The notes under the pieces were generated by a model, which had not been told where the DNA came from, ran no database searches, and was given only the letters and a program-made list of their open reading frames with translations. The position numbers were made by a program, and so were the translations under genes. DNA of 32,342 bases from Chitinophagales bacterium (GTDB lineage: Bacteria; Bacteroidota; Bacteroidia; Chitinophagales; JANQFB01), in the NCBI GenBank assembly GCA_028278085.1, contig JANQFB010000533.1, forward strand, positions 1 to 32,342, given 5' to 3'. Positions 24,025 through 31,209 of this stretch are shown one piece after another (position 1 is the first letter of the stretch; each line of letters starts with the position of its first letter).

Positions 24025-24402
24025 ATGAAAAAACCAGGCAAAAAACTACACACGAGAAAAGTTTATTCAGTAGCTTTCCGCAAGGCCCGAGTAGCCGAGT
24101 ATGAGAGTGGTCAACTGACCATTAGTCAGATCATCAAGCAATACGGTTTGGGTCATTATACCGTTTATAGGTGGATACATCAATATTCATTGTACAATAA
24201 AAAAGGATATAAGGTAGTGGAACACAGTGAGAGTGCGGGTAAAAGGATAGAGTTACTGGAGAAAAAGCTAGCAGAAGCCGAACGCCTGATCGGCCAGAAG
24301 CAGATCATCATCGACTACCAGACCCAACTGATTAAACTGGCTGAGGAAACCTATGGAATCGATATAGAAAAAAACTCCAACACCCCGCAATCCAGCAAAT
24401 GA
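24025..24402 (+). CDS. IS3-family transposase OrfA (HTH protein)
   Basis: A 125-aa protein with the IS3-type helix-turn-helix: VAFRKARVAEYESGQLTISQIIKQYGLGHYTVYRWIHQY in the first half, and a leucine-heptad coiled coil (RIELLEKKLAEAERLIGQKQ) in the second. It binds the IS ends and, in this family, joins OrfB through frameshifting to make the active transposase. The stop overlaps the OrfB ATG as ATGA with OrfB in the -1 frame, so either reinitiation or -1 frameshifting could give OrfB. It is located in the IS in the plus direction, opposite to the flanking genes. Confidence 0.93.
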   Translation: MKKPGKKLHTRKVYSVAFRKARVAEYESGQLTISQIIKQYGLGHYTVYRWIHQYSLYNKKGYKVVEHSESAGKRIELLEKKLAEAERLIGQKQIIIDYQTQLIKLAEETYGIDIEKNSNTPQSSK

Positions 24403-25376
24403 GATCTATTCGCCATAAGCTTCCTTACAGTATGAACGCTGTTTATGCAGCCATAGGCATCAGCAAGCAGGCGGTTCATCAGCAGATAAAACGTCAACAG
24501 TTATGGGAGGCCAATGTAGCTGATCTTGTGACCGAGGTCAACCTGGTGCGCCAGGAACACCCGGGTTGTGGGGTGGAGAAGATGTATGATATAATCCAGC
24601 CGTCCTTTGTGGGCAGGGATCGTTTTGTAGCTCTTCTCATATCGATGGGATACCGAGTTCAAAAGCAACGCAACCACATCCGTACTACCCAATCTGTTAG
24701 TCGGGGGTATTCGCCTAACTATATAGAGGGAATGCTGGTTGATAATGTGAACAGGATATGGCAGTCTGATATCACCTACATCCTGGTAGGTGGGGTGTAT
24801 TGCTACCTGACTTTCATTATCGATGTTTATAGTAAACGCATCATAGGCTATCATGCCAGTGCCCATATGCGAGCAGAAGCCAACATAACAGCGCTGAAAA
24901 AGGCCTTTAGAAGCCGGAATGGAATATCACTGCAAGGTTTAATTCATCATTCTGATCGGGGGAGCCAATACAATGACAAAGCCTACAAAGAATTACTCCG
25001 TGAGCATGGTGTAATTATTAGCATGTGTGAAAAGGCTCCGGACAATGCTTATGCGGAAAGAATAAATGGAACCATTAAGAATGAATATCTCAAGTATTGG
25101 TCTATCCAAACAGTGGAACAGTTAAGAAAAGCGGTGAGAAGAGCAGTAACTCACTACAATACAAAAAGATCCCATAGACATTTACCCGGCAAGCTTACAC
25201 CACTGGAATTTGAGAAACAAATTGCCAGCAAAGACACAAGTATAAGAAAAGGGATGATAATATATGCACAGAATCACCCTGATCCCAAGCCGGCCTACGG
25301 CCAACTTGGGATCAGGGTGATCTCGGATCTAACAGGACCAGTATGTCCTGTTAATACTCTGAACAACATTACTTAA
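24399..25376 (+). CDS. IS3-family transposase OrfB (DDE integrase core)
   Basis: The 325-aa product has an N-terminal HTH_21-like region (VYAAIGISKQAVHQQIKRQQ) and an rve-type DDE core: WQSDITYI (first Asp), HHSDRGSQY (second Asp), and NAYAERINGTIKNEYL (catalytic Glu), followed by HYNTKRSHRHLPGKLTPLEFEKQ. It catalyses strand cutting and joining of the IS. The C-terminal tail, past the usual LTPLEFEKQ end, extends about 50 residues and is coded partly by a 17-bp perfect hairpin (25273-25321). The enzyme core is intact. Confidence 0.93.
   Translation: MRSIRHKLPYSMNAVYAAIGISKQAVHQQIKRQQLWEANVADLVTEVNLVRQEHPGCGVEKMYDIIQPSFVGRDRFVALLISMGYRVQKQRNHIRTTQSVSRGYSPNYIEGMLVDNVNRIWQSDITYILVGGVYCYLTFIIDVYSKRIIGYHASAHMRAEANITALKKAFRSRNGISLQGLIHHSDRGSQYNDKAYKELLREHGVIISMCEKAPDNAYAERINGTIKNEYLKYWSIQTVEQLRKAVRRAVTHYNTKRSHRHLPGKLTPLEFEKQIASKDTSIRKGMIIYAQNHPDPKPAYGQLGIRVISDLTGPVCPVNTLNNIT
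25273..25321. repeat. 17-bp perfect hairpin with nested GGCC stem in the orfB tail
   Basis: ATCACCCTGATCCCAAG (25273-25289) and its exact complement (25305-25321) enclose a 15-nt loop that itself contains GGCC-tac-GGCC. It lies about 60 bp from the right IS end and is translated as the OrfB tail (HPDPKPAYGQLGIRV). It could be a transcription terminator placed inside the IS or a captured palindromic element. Confidence 0.7.
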
Positions 25377-25381
25377 CAAAA

Positions 25382-25407
25382 CGGTCAACACTAATCAGGG
25401 ACGGACA
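25382..25407 (-). repeat. IS right terminal inverted repeat
   Basis: On the minus strand it reads TGTCCGTCCCTGA then GTTGACCG, matching the left end at 21 of 26 positions. The second CAT of the target duplication follows at 25408-25410. Confidence 0.85.
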
Positions 25408-25409
25408 CA

Positions 25410-26717
25410 TCACCTCCCCACCCCAGGCAAGCTCTCCCCCCTCTTCTCAAACACCCGATACTTCACAATATACACATACACCACCACCAACACCGTTGCC
25501 ACAGTAGGGCTCTTAATGGCATGGCCGGCGAGAAAGGAATGGCCAATAAAGAGCAGGATGCACAATAAAAAGGTAAGGTTCAATAAGGTTCTTTTGCGGA
25601 AAAAGATCCAGGTCATCCGAAGTCCCATAAAAGTGGGGAATAACAGGATAAGCCCCCCGAAAATATAGCCATAATAGCCGATCATATCGAGGATATCCTG
25701 TTCGACATTTTTGCCGTGTGCAGTCCGGCTCCAGCCGCGATGGGCGACTTCCACGAAACGACGGAAGGAATAGCTGCCTTCACCCAATAGGGATTGCAGC
25801 CAGCTTCTTTCAGCGATGCGCTCAGAGCCGGCGGCTTCCAGCTTGGCTCGGGGGGATTGCTCGAGGAGGATCGCTAATTTGTTGACCATATAGCCGTATT
25901 CCATAATGAACTGGAATAAAAAGTAGCTGCCCACCACCAAGCCGATCATTAGCACCGTAAACAAACTGAACTTAACGATGCGGTTGATCTTCACTTCCTT
26001 TCGGCCGAACAGACCCATTGAAAAGAGGTAAATAAAGGCTACACCCACGGAACCTAGAAGTCCGGTCCGGGTACTCAGGAAAAGCATAGCCATCAGGATA
26101 GAAATGACCACGACCAGGTATTTGAATTTCAGTTCCGTCAACAGCAAATAACAGCTCATGGGCAGGCTGAGCACCATCAGGAGGCTGATCGCATTCTGGG
26201 CCTTGAAAAAGGACTTCACCCCGTAATTCTGCTCGAACTTTTCATAGGTCTGCAAACCGATATCCGTAAAAAAAGAAAAGATGATCGAGGCGGCCGTGAT
26301 AAAGGCCATCAGGCTAACCAGCTTCATCAGCAGCTTGATGTCTACCTCGAAGTGCTGGAGCAGGTAAAGGAAAAAGCAGAGCAGTGCAAAAGGAAACAGG
26401 ATCTCCACATAGGCTTGGATCTCCACCACCGGCAAATAATGGCTGGTGAGGAAGTACCAGATGGGCAATAAACATAAAAACAAGCCCGTGATCGTCAGCA
26501 AATAGATCTGCACCCACCGCTCCCGGATATAGAGAAAAAACGGAACCGTCAACACAAACAACAATGACCGGTACAGCACCCCCACCGAAAAATCCACCTT
26601 CCCTCCCCAGATCAGGAATCCGTTGGCCAGATCCACAAATACCGGCACCACCAAAATCAGGATCAGCAGATAATGGAAGCGGTGGTTTTTGGGGAGAAGG
26701 ACCTTATTGGGGATCAT
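25410..26717 (-). CDS. O-antigen polymerase/ligase (Wzy/WaaL-like) membrane protein
   Basis: A 435-aa protein with 10-12 membrane helices and a large loop between late helices (EQSPRAKLEAAGSERIAERSWLQSLLGEGSYSFRRFVEVAHRGW). This topology and the STRTGLLGS phrase near the middle fit the Wzy/WaaL superfamily. It would polymerise lipid-linked repeat units of the surface polysaccharide, or ligate them to an acceptor, at the periplasmic face. These families diverge so far that substrate cannot be read. The start is ATG 26717. The stop (25410-25412) overlaps the edge of the IS target duplication, so the IS landed just behind the gene and left it whole. Confidence 0.82.
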   Translation of the reverse strand: MIPNKVLLPKNHRFHYLLILILVVPVFVDLANGFLIWGGKVDFSVGVLYRSLLFVLTVPFFLYIRERWVQIYLLTITGLFLCLLPIWYFLTSHYLPVVEIQAYVEILFPFALLCFFLYLLQHFEVDIKLLMKLVSLMAFITAASIIFSFFTDIGLQTYEKFEQNYGVKSFFKAQNAISLLMVLSLPMSCYLLLTELKFKYLVVVISILMAMLFLSTRTGLLGSVGVAFIYLFSMGLFGRKEVKINRIVKFSLFTVLMIGLVVGSYFLFQFIMEYGYMVNKLAILLEQSPRAKLEAAGSERIAERSWLQSLLGEGSYSFRRFVEVAHRGWSRTAHGKNVEQDILDMIGYYGYIFGGLILLFPTFMGLRMTWIFFRKRTLLNLTFLLCILLFIGHSFLAGHAIKSPTVATVLVVVYVYIVKYRVFEKRGESLPGVGR

Positions 26718-26748
26718 GGGTTAACGCGCATGATATTTTTTTTCGGCA

Positions 26749-26811
26749 AATCACAAATCGAAAATCATAAATCATTGGATCGTATTGATTTATGATGTGT
26801 GATGTGTGATT
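26749..26811. repeat. 26-bp imperfect inverted repeat before the Wzy gene
   Basis: The arms AATCACAAATCG... (26749-26774) and 26786-26811 match at 22 of 26 positions around an 11-nt loop in the 127-nt gap between the glycosidase-like gene and the Wzy-like gene. The sequence is built from repeated (A)ATCA(C/T)AA words. On the plus strand it is followed by TTTTT. In the direction of transcription it would form a stable leader hairpin. Unexplained otherwise. Confidence 0.55.
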
Positions 26812-26844
26812 TTTTCAAAATAGTGGAATATTTCGTCAGGGTTG

Positions 26845-28065
26845 CTAATGATCAAAGATCACCCATTCTCCGGGTTTTAGTTGGCCATTGTAGGCGCCTG
26901 ATCCGGCAAATTTCCGGATCTTTTCCTGCTGGGCCGATACAGCCCTGAGGGCATATCTTACGGAAGCCTTCTGGCCAATGATATCTACATAATCGGTCGT
27001 TCGATTGACATAATACCCTTCCCGGATAACAGACCATAAGGCCCTTAACAATTCAAAGGAATATTTAGGCGCGCCATGAACATCAAAAAAGCCCAATACC
27101 CCTTTCTTCTTGGGATTATCGATCAGCTTGAAAATATAGATCCTTTCCAGGTCATATCGATACGCAAATTCCAGGACACTGACAAAAGCGTCCATGATAC
27201 GGTAGCTGTGGGTTTGTTGGATCCGCTCTTCCTGGGTATTCCGCAGCGTTGAATAAACGTTAAACTCCGTAATCTGTCCACTATAAAAAACACTATCTTC
27301 CAGTTGATCAACAGGAATGGCAACCTTAGAGGAGTTCATATAATAATGAAAGGAAAGGTCTGCCCCGGTTCCCAGCATTGTATCCCTATGAATAGTCTCC
27401 AAAAAGGCCTGTTTGCGGGGTTTGTCGTCCAAAAATGGGCCGGTGGTAAATCCGCAGCATAGCAATTCCACGGGATAAGGCTCCAATAACCGGTATAAGC
27501 GGTCACGGATCTTGCTGAATTCCTTCGCATTTCCCCAAAAATAATTGGCCGCGTCGGGTTCGTTGAATATTTCGATCGAAAGATGTTCCAAATATCCCCT
27601 TTGCTGCAGCGCATCCATAAAGGCCTTCACATAGACCAGGTATTTTTCCAGATCCAGGGGTGGAAAACGATTGGAATAACGATAGATCTGCTTTACCTTT
27701 TCCCGGGATGCCGGCAAGCGGTGCTCGTCCGCTTCATAAGGAAAATTCGACAGGCTCAGTAGCACCTTGCAATCCCGCTTGACCAGTTGGCCGATCAGGT
27801 CGAGGATCTTGGCGGTATCCCGGTATAAGCCACGGGTAAAAGGCTCATAAACCCTGACCCAATCGAATCCCTGCCGTTTCATGGAATCCAGGACCGGATA
27901 GGTCATTTTGGTTTCTCCGAGGTAGCCGAGGTTGAAGCCGATGTCGACCTGTTTAAAAGCAGCAGGTCCCTGTCCTTCCCCTGGTTGCTGATGCTTGCAG
28001 GTGAACCGGAGGAAGAGCACCGATAAAACGATCAAAATCCAATTATAGAGCATTGATTGATTCAT
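26845..28065 (-). CDS. Secreted TIM-barrel glycoside hydrolase-like protein (clan A, GH39/GH5-like)
   Basis: The 406-aa protein begins with a hydrophobic segment (MNQSMLYNWILIVLSVLFLRFTC) that may be a signal peptide, membrane anchor or lipoprotein signal with a poor lipobox. The rest reads as a TIM barrel with the clan-A acid/base motif LSIEIFNEPDAANYF and a later glutamate in GQITEFNVYS that fits the nucleophile position. Such enzymes cleave or transfer glycosidic bonds. In a Wzx/Wzy locus it could trim polymer, control chain length, or help release. The longer frame starts with TTG at 28116 inside a palindrome and gives implausible residues, so I use ATG 28065, with 28053 as an alternative. 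It follows the sulfotransferase after 54 nt. Confidence 0.8.
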   Translation of the reverse strand: MNQSMLYNWILIVLSVLFLRFTCKHQQPGEGQGPAAFKQVDIGFNLGYLGETKMTYPVLDSMKRQGFDWVRVYEPFTRGLYRDTAKILDLIGQLVKRDCKVLLSLSNFPYEADEHRLPASREKVKQIYRYSNRFPPLDLEKYLVYVKAFMDALQQRGYLEHLSIEIFNEPDAANYFWGNAKEFSKIRDRLYRLLEPYPVELLCCGFTTGPFLDDKPRKQAFLETIHRDTMLGTGADLSFHYYMNSSKVAIPVDQLEDSVFYSGQITEFNVYSTLRNTQEERIQQTHSYRIMDAFVSVLEFAYRYDLERIYIFKLIDNPKKKGVLGFFDVHGAPKYSFELLRALWSVIREGYYVNRTTDYVDIIGQKASVRYALRAVSAQQEKIRKFAGSGAYNGQLKPGEWVIFDH

Positions 28066-28079
28066 TTGTCGTGTTTTGT

Positions 28080-28136
28080 TTGGCCAGGCTACCGATGGCA
28101 CAGTTCGCCTGGCCAAGGCCTAGCGAACTGTGCCAT
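28080..28136. repeat. Interlocked palindromes with TGGCACAGTTCGCC core (copy 2)
   Basis: Two perfect stems share this 57-nt region. ATGGCACAGTTCGC (28095-28108) pairs with 28123-28136, and TTGGCCAGGC (28080-28089) pairs with 28107-28116. Because the arms alternate, the two stems are mutually exclusive or would form a pseudoknot. A third short stem GGCC-aa-GGCC lies at 28111-28120. The 14-mer TGGCACAGTTCGCC recurs at 11872-11885. The region overlaps the last codons of the sulfotransferase and the gap before the glycosidase-like gene. Confidence 0.7.
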
Positions 28137-29061
28137 GTGTGCTGCGCTCAAACCATATCTTTTCCAGGTCTTTACCCAACAGTACCGATAACTGTGCCAC
28201 ATCATCCGCATACCAGGCCCTGAGCTTTTCATAAGTCGCTTCGGCCATCGGCGGATTTTCCTGCGAAGCAGTATTCATGTCCAATAACTTCCTGGTAAAT
28301 TTCCGCCGGATCTTCATCCTTAACTCCAGGGGAAGGATCTTCTTATAGAATTTTTTGGCTGTAGACGGATTCGTAATGGATTGGGTCAGTAGCTTCACCC
28401 TGGGCCTTCCGGATTCATTATGCTTTTGCTGTACAAAGTCCAGGTCGAGATCGATAGGATCCATGCCCAGAAATTTCAACAAATCCCGGAAAGCATTTTC
28501 CTTATCGGCCAAAAACTCTTCCAACAGGATCACCTTCACCCGGGCCGGGCCGAACAGCTCCTGGTAATGTTTGATGCCTTCATAATACAGGCCGGCTTTC
28601 AGGTATGGAAAGGTTATGGTTTTTTCTTCTCCAGTTAAAGCAGCCATTTCCCTTTCTTCCCTTTCGATCACTTTTTCAAAACTGCTTTCTTTCTCCTTCA
28701 CCTTGTTGTGAAAGAACCAGAAGTTCGAATAGGCCCTGTCCACAGGATTGCGCAGGCAAACAATGATCCTCGCATCAGGATTATAGGAATGGATCCGTGG
28801 AGCGCAATAATGATGCAGGTATAGCAAAGCCACATCTGCCAGGCCGATCACTTGCGCGGGATCAGCGATAAAGGTCTTGGGTGGGTAAAAACCGGGCAGG
28901 TTGGTTTCGAAATCGTGGAAAAGACCATCTTCACTGAAGATCCGCACCTCCTTGATCAAGGGTTGAATGACCTGCGGTACCTGGTTCAGGTACTCATAGA
29001 TAGAGGTAGTCCCACATTTGGGCGCCCCGATGATGAAAAAATCTATTTTCTGGTCAGACAA
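28120..29061 (-). CDS. PAPS-dependent sulfotransferase (Sulfotransfer_1-like)
   Basis: The 313-aa protein has the PAPS-binding loop IGAPKCGTTSIYEYL near the N-terminus and the 3'-phosphate-binding RIIVCLRNPVDRAYSNFWF (about residues 98-116), the two hallmarks of cytosolic and Golgi-type sulfotransferases. It transfers sulfate from PAPS to a hydroxyl or amine, here most likely on a sugar of the polysaccharide. The only start that keeps the PAPS loop is TTG at 29061, since a stop codon is five codons upstream and there is no in-frame ATG before the loop. The overlap TTGTCTGA with the Wzx stop supports it. CysQ, which removes the PAP by-product, is two genes upstream. Confidence 0.9.
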   Translation of the reverse strand: MSDQKIDFFIIGAPKCGTTSIYEYLNQVPQVIQPLIKEVRIFSEDGLFHDFETNLPGFYPPKTFIADPAQVIGLADVALLYLHHYCAPRIHSYNPDARIIVCLRNPVDRAYSNFWFFHNKVKEKESSFEKVIEREEREMAALTGEEKTITFPYLKAGLYYEGIKHYQELFGPARVKVILLEEFLADKENAFRDLLKFLGMDPIDLDLDFVQQKHNESGRPRVKLLTQSITNPSTAKKFYKKILPLELRMKIRRKFTRKLLDMNTASQENPPMAEATYEKLRAWYADDVAQLSVLLGKDLEKIWFERSTHGTVR

Positions 29062-30325
29062 TTTTATATTTTTTTAAGACGATAAAGCCGATAAACTTCC
29101 AAAGGAAAGTAGACACTAACACGGCAATAGCGGCCCCGGTAATACCATATTCCGGTACCAGTATCAAATTTAAGACAATGTTAACAATCAAAGCCAGGAT
29201 AATGATCCGTTGGTAAATATGCTGATTATCGGTTAGCGACAAAAAAGAGGCAATCGGGCCGAACAGGGAACCCCCGACAAAAATTGCGGCCGTGTAAATA
29301 TATAGCGGGATCACCGTTTGCTTATGTTCTTCCCCAAAAAGGCCCAGGAAAAACTCCGGGAACAAATAGATGCTGAGCCCGATCGGGATACCGGCAGCCA
29401 ACAGGATCTTGATCGTATTGTAATACAATCTCTTCACCACATCCAGGTTTCCGTTGACATAGTTTTTGGCGATCTTGGGCGCCAGGTAACCATTGATGGA
29501 GGTATTCAAAAAACTCAGCGGCAGCGACAAGCGAATGATAGCGGCATACAGCCCGACTTCATAAATGCCGTGAAAATAACTGACAAAAAGGGTATTCAGT
29601 TTACCCATGATGAATATGGACGAAGAGCCGATCATCATCGGGTAGGAGTATTTGACTATACTGGCCGTATAGCGGCTCCGGCTAAACTTACCGACAAACC
29701 CGGGTCCGTATTTCTTTCGAAGGAAAAAATACAACAAGACGATACTGGTCAACAGCCCGATGGTGATACTGGCAAACAAGGCATATACCGGGTCGATGTC
29801 GATCTTCAGGATATACACAGATACCGCTAACAACAACAACAGTCCGAATTGCAGGAGCACATTCCGGATTACGGCAAAGCGGAAGAGTTCATGGAATCCG
29901 CGGAAAATGAATGAAAACACGATAGTGATCGCATATAAACCGGCAAAGAGGCTTAGTCCGACAATATAATGAAAGGCATCGATATCGGGGAAGATATGCT
30001 CGTTCAACAGTCCCGACATCAACAAAACCAATACACAAACGACCCCGGAATTTATCCCCAGGATCACGAATGCTTGCTTCAGAAAACCCAGGGTCTTGAT
30101 CTCATCGTCCTCATACTCCGCGATTTTGCGCACGACATATAGATCCAGGCCCATTTTGCTGAGGATCGACAAAAAGGTAACCAGGGTAAACACAAGATTG
30201 TAGGTACCCAGCGATTCGACCCCGAACGACCGGGAGATCACAATACCTACCAGCATATTGCTGATCGCGGAGACGATTTTGATCGCAAAAATAAAAGATG
30301 AACCCTTAAGGATGGATTTCAGCAT
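29054..30325 (-). CDS. Wzx-type polysaccharide flippase
   Basis: A 423-aa membrane protein with about 12 helices and the Polysacc_synt/Wzx pattern: MLKSILKGSSFIFAIKIVSAISNMLVGIVISRSFGVESLGTYNLVFT at the start, then SKMGLDLYVVRKIAEYE, SYPMMIGSSSIFIMGKLNTLFVSYF in the middle and ILVPEYGITGAAIAVLVSTFLWKF near the end. It would flip lipid-linked repeat units to the periplasm. ATG 30325 is preceded by a 41-nt gap after cysQ. Its TGA overlaps the sulfotransferase TTG by 8 nt. Together with the Wzy-like gene it defines a Wzx/Wzy-dependent pathway. Confidence 0.9.
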   Translation of the reverse strand: MLKSILKGSSFIFAIKIVSAISNMLVGIVISRSFGVESLGTYNLVFTLVTFLSILSKMGLDLYVVRKIAEYEDDEIKTLGFLKQAFVILGINSGVVCVLVLLMSGLLNEHIFPDIDAFHYIVGLSLFAGLYAITIVFSFIFRGFHELFRFAVIRNVLLQFGLLLLLAVSVYILKIDIDPVYALFASITIGLLTSIVLLYFFLRKKYGPGFVGKFSRSRYTASIVKYSYPMMIGSSSIFIMGKLNTLFVSYFHGIYEVGLYAAIIRLSLPLSFLNTSINGYLAPKIAKNYVNGNLDVVKRLYYNTIKILLAAGIPIGLSIYLFPEFFLGLFGEEHKQTVIPLYIYTAAIFVGGSLFGPIASFLSLTDNQHIYQRIIILALIVNIVLNLILVPEYGITGAAIAVLVSTFLWKFIGFIVLKKYKIV

Positions 30326-30366
30326 ACTTGCGGGAAATTAAACCGGGAAAACAATACCTGGGTGAC

Positions 30367-31185
30367 TCAGCCCCTTTGAACAATAAACCAATTGTTCAAC
30401 AAATTCTCTTTGTTATAACGCAGGGGTTGTTGGGTAGTGTTGTCGATCACCACACTCCCGGACTGTTCCGCAATCGCTTGTCCGGCGCCGGTATCCCATT
30501 CCATGGTGGGAGCGAAACGGGGATATACATCGGCCTTACCTTCGGCCACCATACAGATCTTCAACGAACTTCCCCTGGACAGGATATCAATTTCTCCGTG
30601 CTGTTCCTTCAATTGTTCGATAAATTCCTCCGTTTCCGGTGACATATGGGAGCGGCTGCCGACGACAGTATAATTCCGGTCATTACCATTGGGCAGCGGT
30701 AAGGCGGTCGATAAAGCTTTGATCCCCTCCAGGTCCATGCCATCGGAAATGGTTGCATCAGCATGCTCGAGCTTGTGCGATCTCACCTCCCCGGAACAAA
30801 AATACAATTCATCTTTCGCCGGGACATAGATAACGCCTAAAACCGGCTTTTGATCCCGGATCAAGGCAATATTCACGGTAAATTCGCCATTCCTTTTGAT
30901 GAATTCCTTGGTGCCATCCAGCGGATCGACCAGCCAGCAAAACGACCAGTCTTTTCGCTGTTCATATTCGGTTTGCCTGGTTTCCTCCGAAATGATCGGG
31001 ATGTCGGGATAATGTTCTTTCAACCTGCTCACAATGATATCATTGGAAGCTTTGTCGGCCTCGGTAAGGGGTGATTGGTCATCCTTCTGTTCGACTTCGA
31101 AATCCTTTTCATAAATGTTCATGATCGCTTTACCGGCGGCAATTGATATTTTGATGATGGCGGAAAGGTCAATTTTTGTTACCAT
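30367..31185 (-). CDS. cysQ: CysQ: 3'(2'),5'-bisphosphate nucleotidase
   Basis: The 272-aa protein is a full-length member of the inositol-monophosphatase superfamily with CysQ features: SPLTEADKASNDII, IISEETRQTEYEQR, the metal site WLVDPLDGTKEFI, GSRSHMS, and WDTGAGQAIAEQSG. CysQ turns 3'-phosphoadenosine 5'-phosphate (PAP), the by-product of sulfate transfer, into AMP plus phosphate in the cytoplasm, with Mg2+. Its place just upstream of Wzx and the sulfotransferase suggests it keeps the sulfation reaction from being inhibited by PAP. ATG 31185 lies 24 nt after rfbC. Confidence 0.93.
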   Translation of the reverse strand: MVTKIDLSAIIKISIAAGKAIMNIYEKDFEVEQKDDQSPLTEADKASNDIIVSRLKEHYPDIPIISEETRQTEYEQRKDWSFCWLVDPLDGTKEFIKRNGEFTVNIALIRDQKPVLGVIYVPAKDELYFCSGEVRSHKLEHADATISDGMDLEGIKALSTALPLPNGNDRNYTVVGSRSHMSPETEEFIEQLKEQHGEIDILSRGSSLKICMVAEGKADVYPRFAPTMEWDTGAGQAIAEQSGSVVIDNTTQQPLRYNKENLLNNWFIVQRG

Positions 31186-31209
31186 GTTAATCCTGATTTT
31201 AGCTTGCTG

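Larger units (their letters stand above)
23981..25407 (+). mobile_element. Complete IS3-family insertion sequence (1427 bp)
   Basis: Ends begin TGTCCGTCCCTGA on both sides and share GTTGACCG further in. The 26-bp terminal inverted repeats match at 21 positions, the 5-bp interior differing. A 3-bp CAT flanks each side. It carries orfA and orfB of the IS3 type with intact catalytic residues, so it looks active or recently so. The insertion lies right at the Wzy/ligase stop: the right CAT shares its T with the first base of the stop triplet as read on the plus strand (25410-25412). The gene is intact and simply abuts the element. Confidence 0.93.

Noticed and set aside
28066-28116. Longer glycosidase-like start
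   Set aside because: The frame start is a TTG inside the palindrome and gives residues with no signal-sequence character, whereas ATG 28065 starts a hydrophobic leader.
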